Below, in pieces: positions 6,245 through 7,284 of a stretch of 7,284 bases of DNA. The stretch's first letter is position 1, and every line of letters starts with the position of its first letter. The DNA is from a bacterium (GTDB lineage Bacteria > UBA8248), in assembly GCA_027622355.1 (NCBI GenBank), contig JAQBZT010000155.1:1-7284 (forward strand), written 5' to 3'. The position numbers were made by a program, and so were the translations under genes. A model generated the notes under the pieces. That model made no database searches. It was not told the origin of the DNA and worked only from the letters and a program-made list of their open reading frames with translations.

Positions 6245-7284
6245 ATGCTCGAATCACATCTGCGGTTCCTTATCCTGGAGGATCAGGGAGACCTCCGCAG
6301 GGCCATGATGGCCATGCTGAAAAACTGCGGTGTGGGCACCGTCCAGGGCGTTAATACGGATGAAGAGGGCATAGAAGTGCTCAAAAACAAGCCCATTGAT
6401 TTCATCCTCTGCTCGTGGTCCATCCCCGCGAAGGGCGGGATAGAATTTCTCAAGCTCGTGCGCAAGATACCCATGACCATGCAGATCCCCTTCATCATGA
6501 TCAGCGGCCGGGGCCAGCTGGACAACGATGACTTCGCCCAAACGAACGACTACGACGTTGACGGCCATCTCATCAAGCCGCTCAACCAGCAGGAGATCGA
6601 GGAAAAAATACAAAGCGTTCTGGAGAAGTACACCTTCTCCATGGAAGCCAACATCGCCCTGGCCCGGGCCCACGCCTTTGTCGACATCGAGGCCTACGAT
6701 GAGGCCAAAGAAGAACTCCAGGTCGCGCATGAGGCGGGAAAAAACTCCCCCCAGGTCCTGACGCAATCCGGGCAGGTGTACGAGCGGATGGGCGATACGG
6801 AAAAGGCCCAGGCCTGCTACGAAGAGGCCACGAATAGGGACGAGTACTACACGAAGGCGTACGATCATCTCGGCGATCTGCTGCAGAAGAAAGGCGAGCC
6901 GGACGCCGCCCACGATCTCTTCCAGCGGGCGGCCAAAATCAGCCCGAAGAACAGCGACCGCCAGATGAAGCTGGCCAAGACCCTGATGGCCAAGGGGGAT
7001 GAGGAAGGCGCCCGGATCGCCCTTCACCGCGCGGTGGAAGGAGAGGCCGACCCCGCCTCCCGGAACGCCGCTGTCGCGGAATTCTTTCTGGCGAACAACC
7101 GGGCCGATCTGGCCGAGGAGGAATTCGGCTTCGCCCTCGCGGCGGACCCTGAAAACGTGCACTATTACAACCGTCTCGGCATGGCCTTCCGGCGCCAGCG
7201 CAAGTTCAAGGAGGCCATCGACAACTACCGCAAAGCCATGGCGGTCGTTCCGAGCGATGCCGTCCTCTACTACAACATGGCACT
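6245..7284 (+). CDS. CheY-like (pseudo-)receiver domain fused to TPR repeats; C-terminus outside window
   Basis: 346 codons are visible, with no stop before the right edge. Residues 5 to about 128 form a response-regulator receiver that aligns with CheY almost without gaps: FLILED at 8-13 (acidic pair E12/D13), FILCSWSIP at 53-61, S87 at the Thr87 switch position, and K111-P112 at the conserved Lys109-Pro. The residue at the phosphoacceptor position is Ser57 (codon TCG) where CheY has Asp57, so classical Asp phosphorylation is not expected. From residue 135 to the edge there are TPRs of about 34 residues: 135-168, 169-201, 202-236, 237-270, 271-304, 305-338, and the start of another at 339. 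No signal peptide or membrane segment is seen, so it is probably cytoplasmic. CheY-TPR fusions are known in proteobacteria, and most are of unknown function. The likely role is protein-protein scaffolding in signalling. A good ribosome binding site supports the start. It is transcribed divergently from dapL. Confidence 0.88.
   Translation, partial: MLESHLRFLILEDQGDLRRAMMAMLKNCGVGTVQGVNTDEEGIEVLKNKPIDFILCSWSIPAKGGIEFLKLVRKIPMTMQIPFIMISGRGQLDNDDFAQTNDYDVDGHLIKPLNQQEIEEKIQSVLEKYTFSMEANIALARAHAFVDIEAYDEAKEELQVAHEAGKNSPQVLTQSGQVYERMGDTEKAQACYEEATNRDEYYTKAYDHLGDLLQKKGEPDAAHDLFQRAAKISPKNSDRQMKLAKTLMAKGDEEGARIALHRAVEGEADPASRNAAVAEFFLANNRADLAEEEFGFALAADPENVHYYNRLGMAFRRQRKFKEAIDNYRKAMAVVPSDAVLYYNMA

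Noticed and set aside
6254..7162. Minus-strand open frame of 302 codons opposite the receiver-TPR gene
   Set aside because: The plus-strand reading gives a clear CheY fold and TPRs with a ribosome binding site; the antisense frame is Gly/Leu/Val-rich shadow sequence.

Overview
The window is GC-rich and gene-dense. It shows a Gram-negative style of organisation: two Sec-exported tetratricopeptide-repeat (TPR) proteins, overlapping stop/start junctions and purine-rich ribosome binding sites. The lysine/peptidoglycan route uses a one-step LL-diaminopimelate aminotransferase (DapL). A high-GC genome with DapL and a CheY-TPR fusion fits deep-branching proteobacteria-like groups such as Desulfobacterota/'Deltaproteobacteria' or uncultured relatives. 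That placement is inference from gene content only; there is no rRNA or other marker here.

Layout. Five genes read leftwards (minus strand) as one apparent operon, in transcription order: dapL (5853 to 4678), folK (4681 to 4151, TTG start overlapping the dapL stop), a 153-nt gap, panC (3997 to 3137), a 44-nt gap, a large exported TPR protein of 888 residues (3092 to 426), and an exported protein that starts at 429 in an ATGA overlap and runs off the left edge. A 391-bp intergenic region (5854 to 6244) separates this operon from a divergent plus-strand gene (6245 to beyond 7284). That gene encodes a CheY-like receiver domain fused to at least six TPRs.

How the genes fit together. dapL makes the diaminopimelate used for lysine and peptidoglycan, folK serves folate synthesis, and panC serves pantothenate/CoA synthesis. 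They form a housekeeping 'vitamin plus cell wall' block. The two exported TPR genes are joined to its downstream end and probably act as periplasmic or envelope scaffolds; their partners are unknown. The divergent receiver-TPR protein is probably cytoplasmic.

The most notable point is in that receiver domain. The position equivalent to CheY Asp57, the phosphoacceptor, is Ser57, while the acidic pair, the Ser/Thr switch position and the conserved Lys are kept. It therefore looks like a pseudo-receiver. I see no mobile element, CRISPR array, tRNA or rRNA, and no clear sign of an undescribed multi-gene system.
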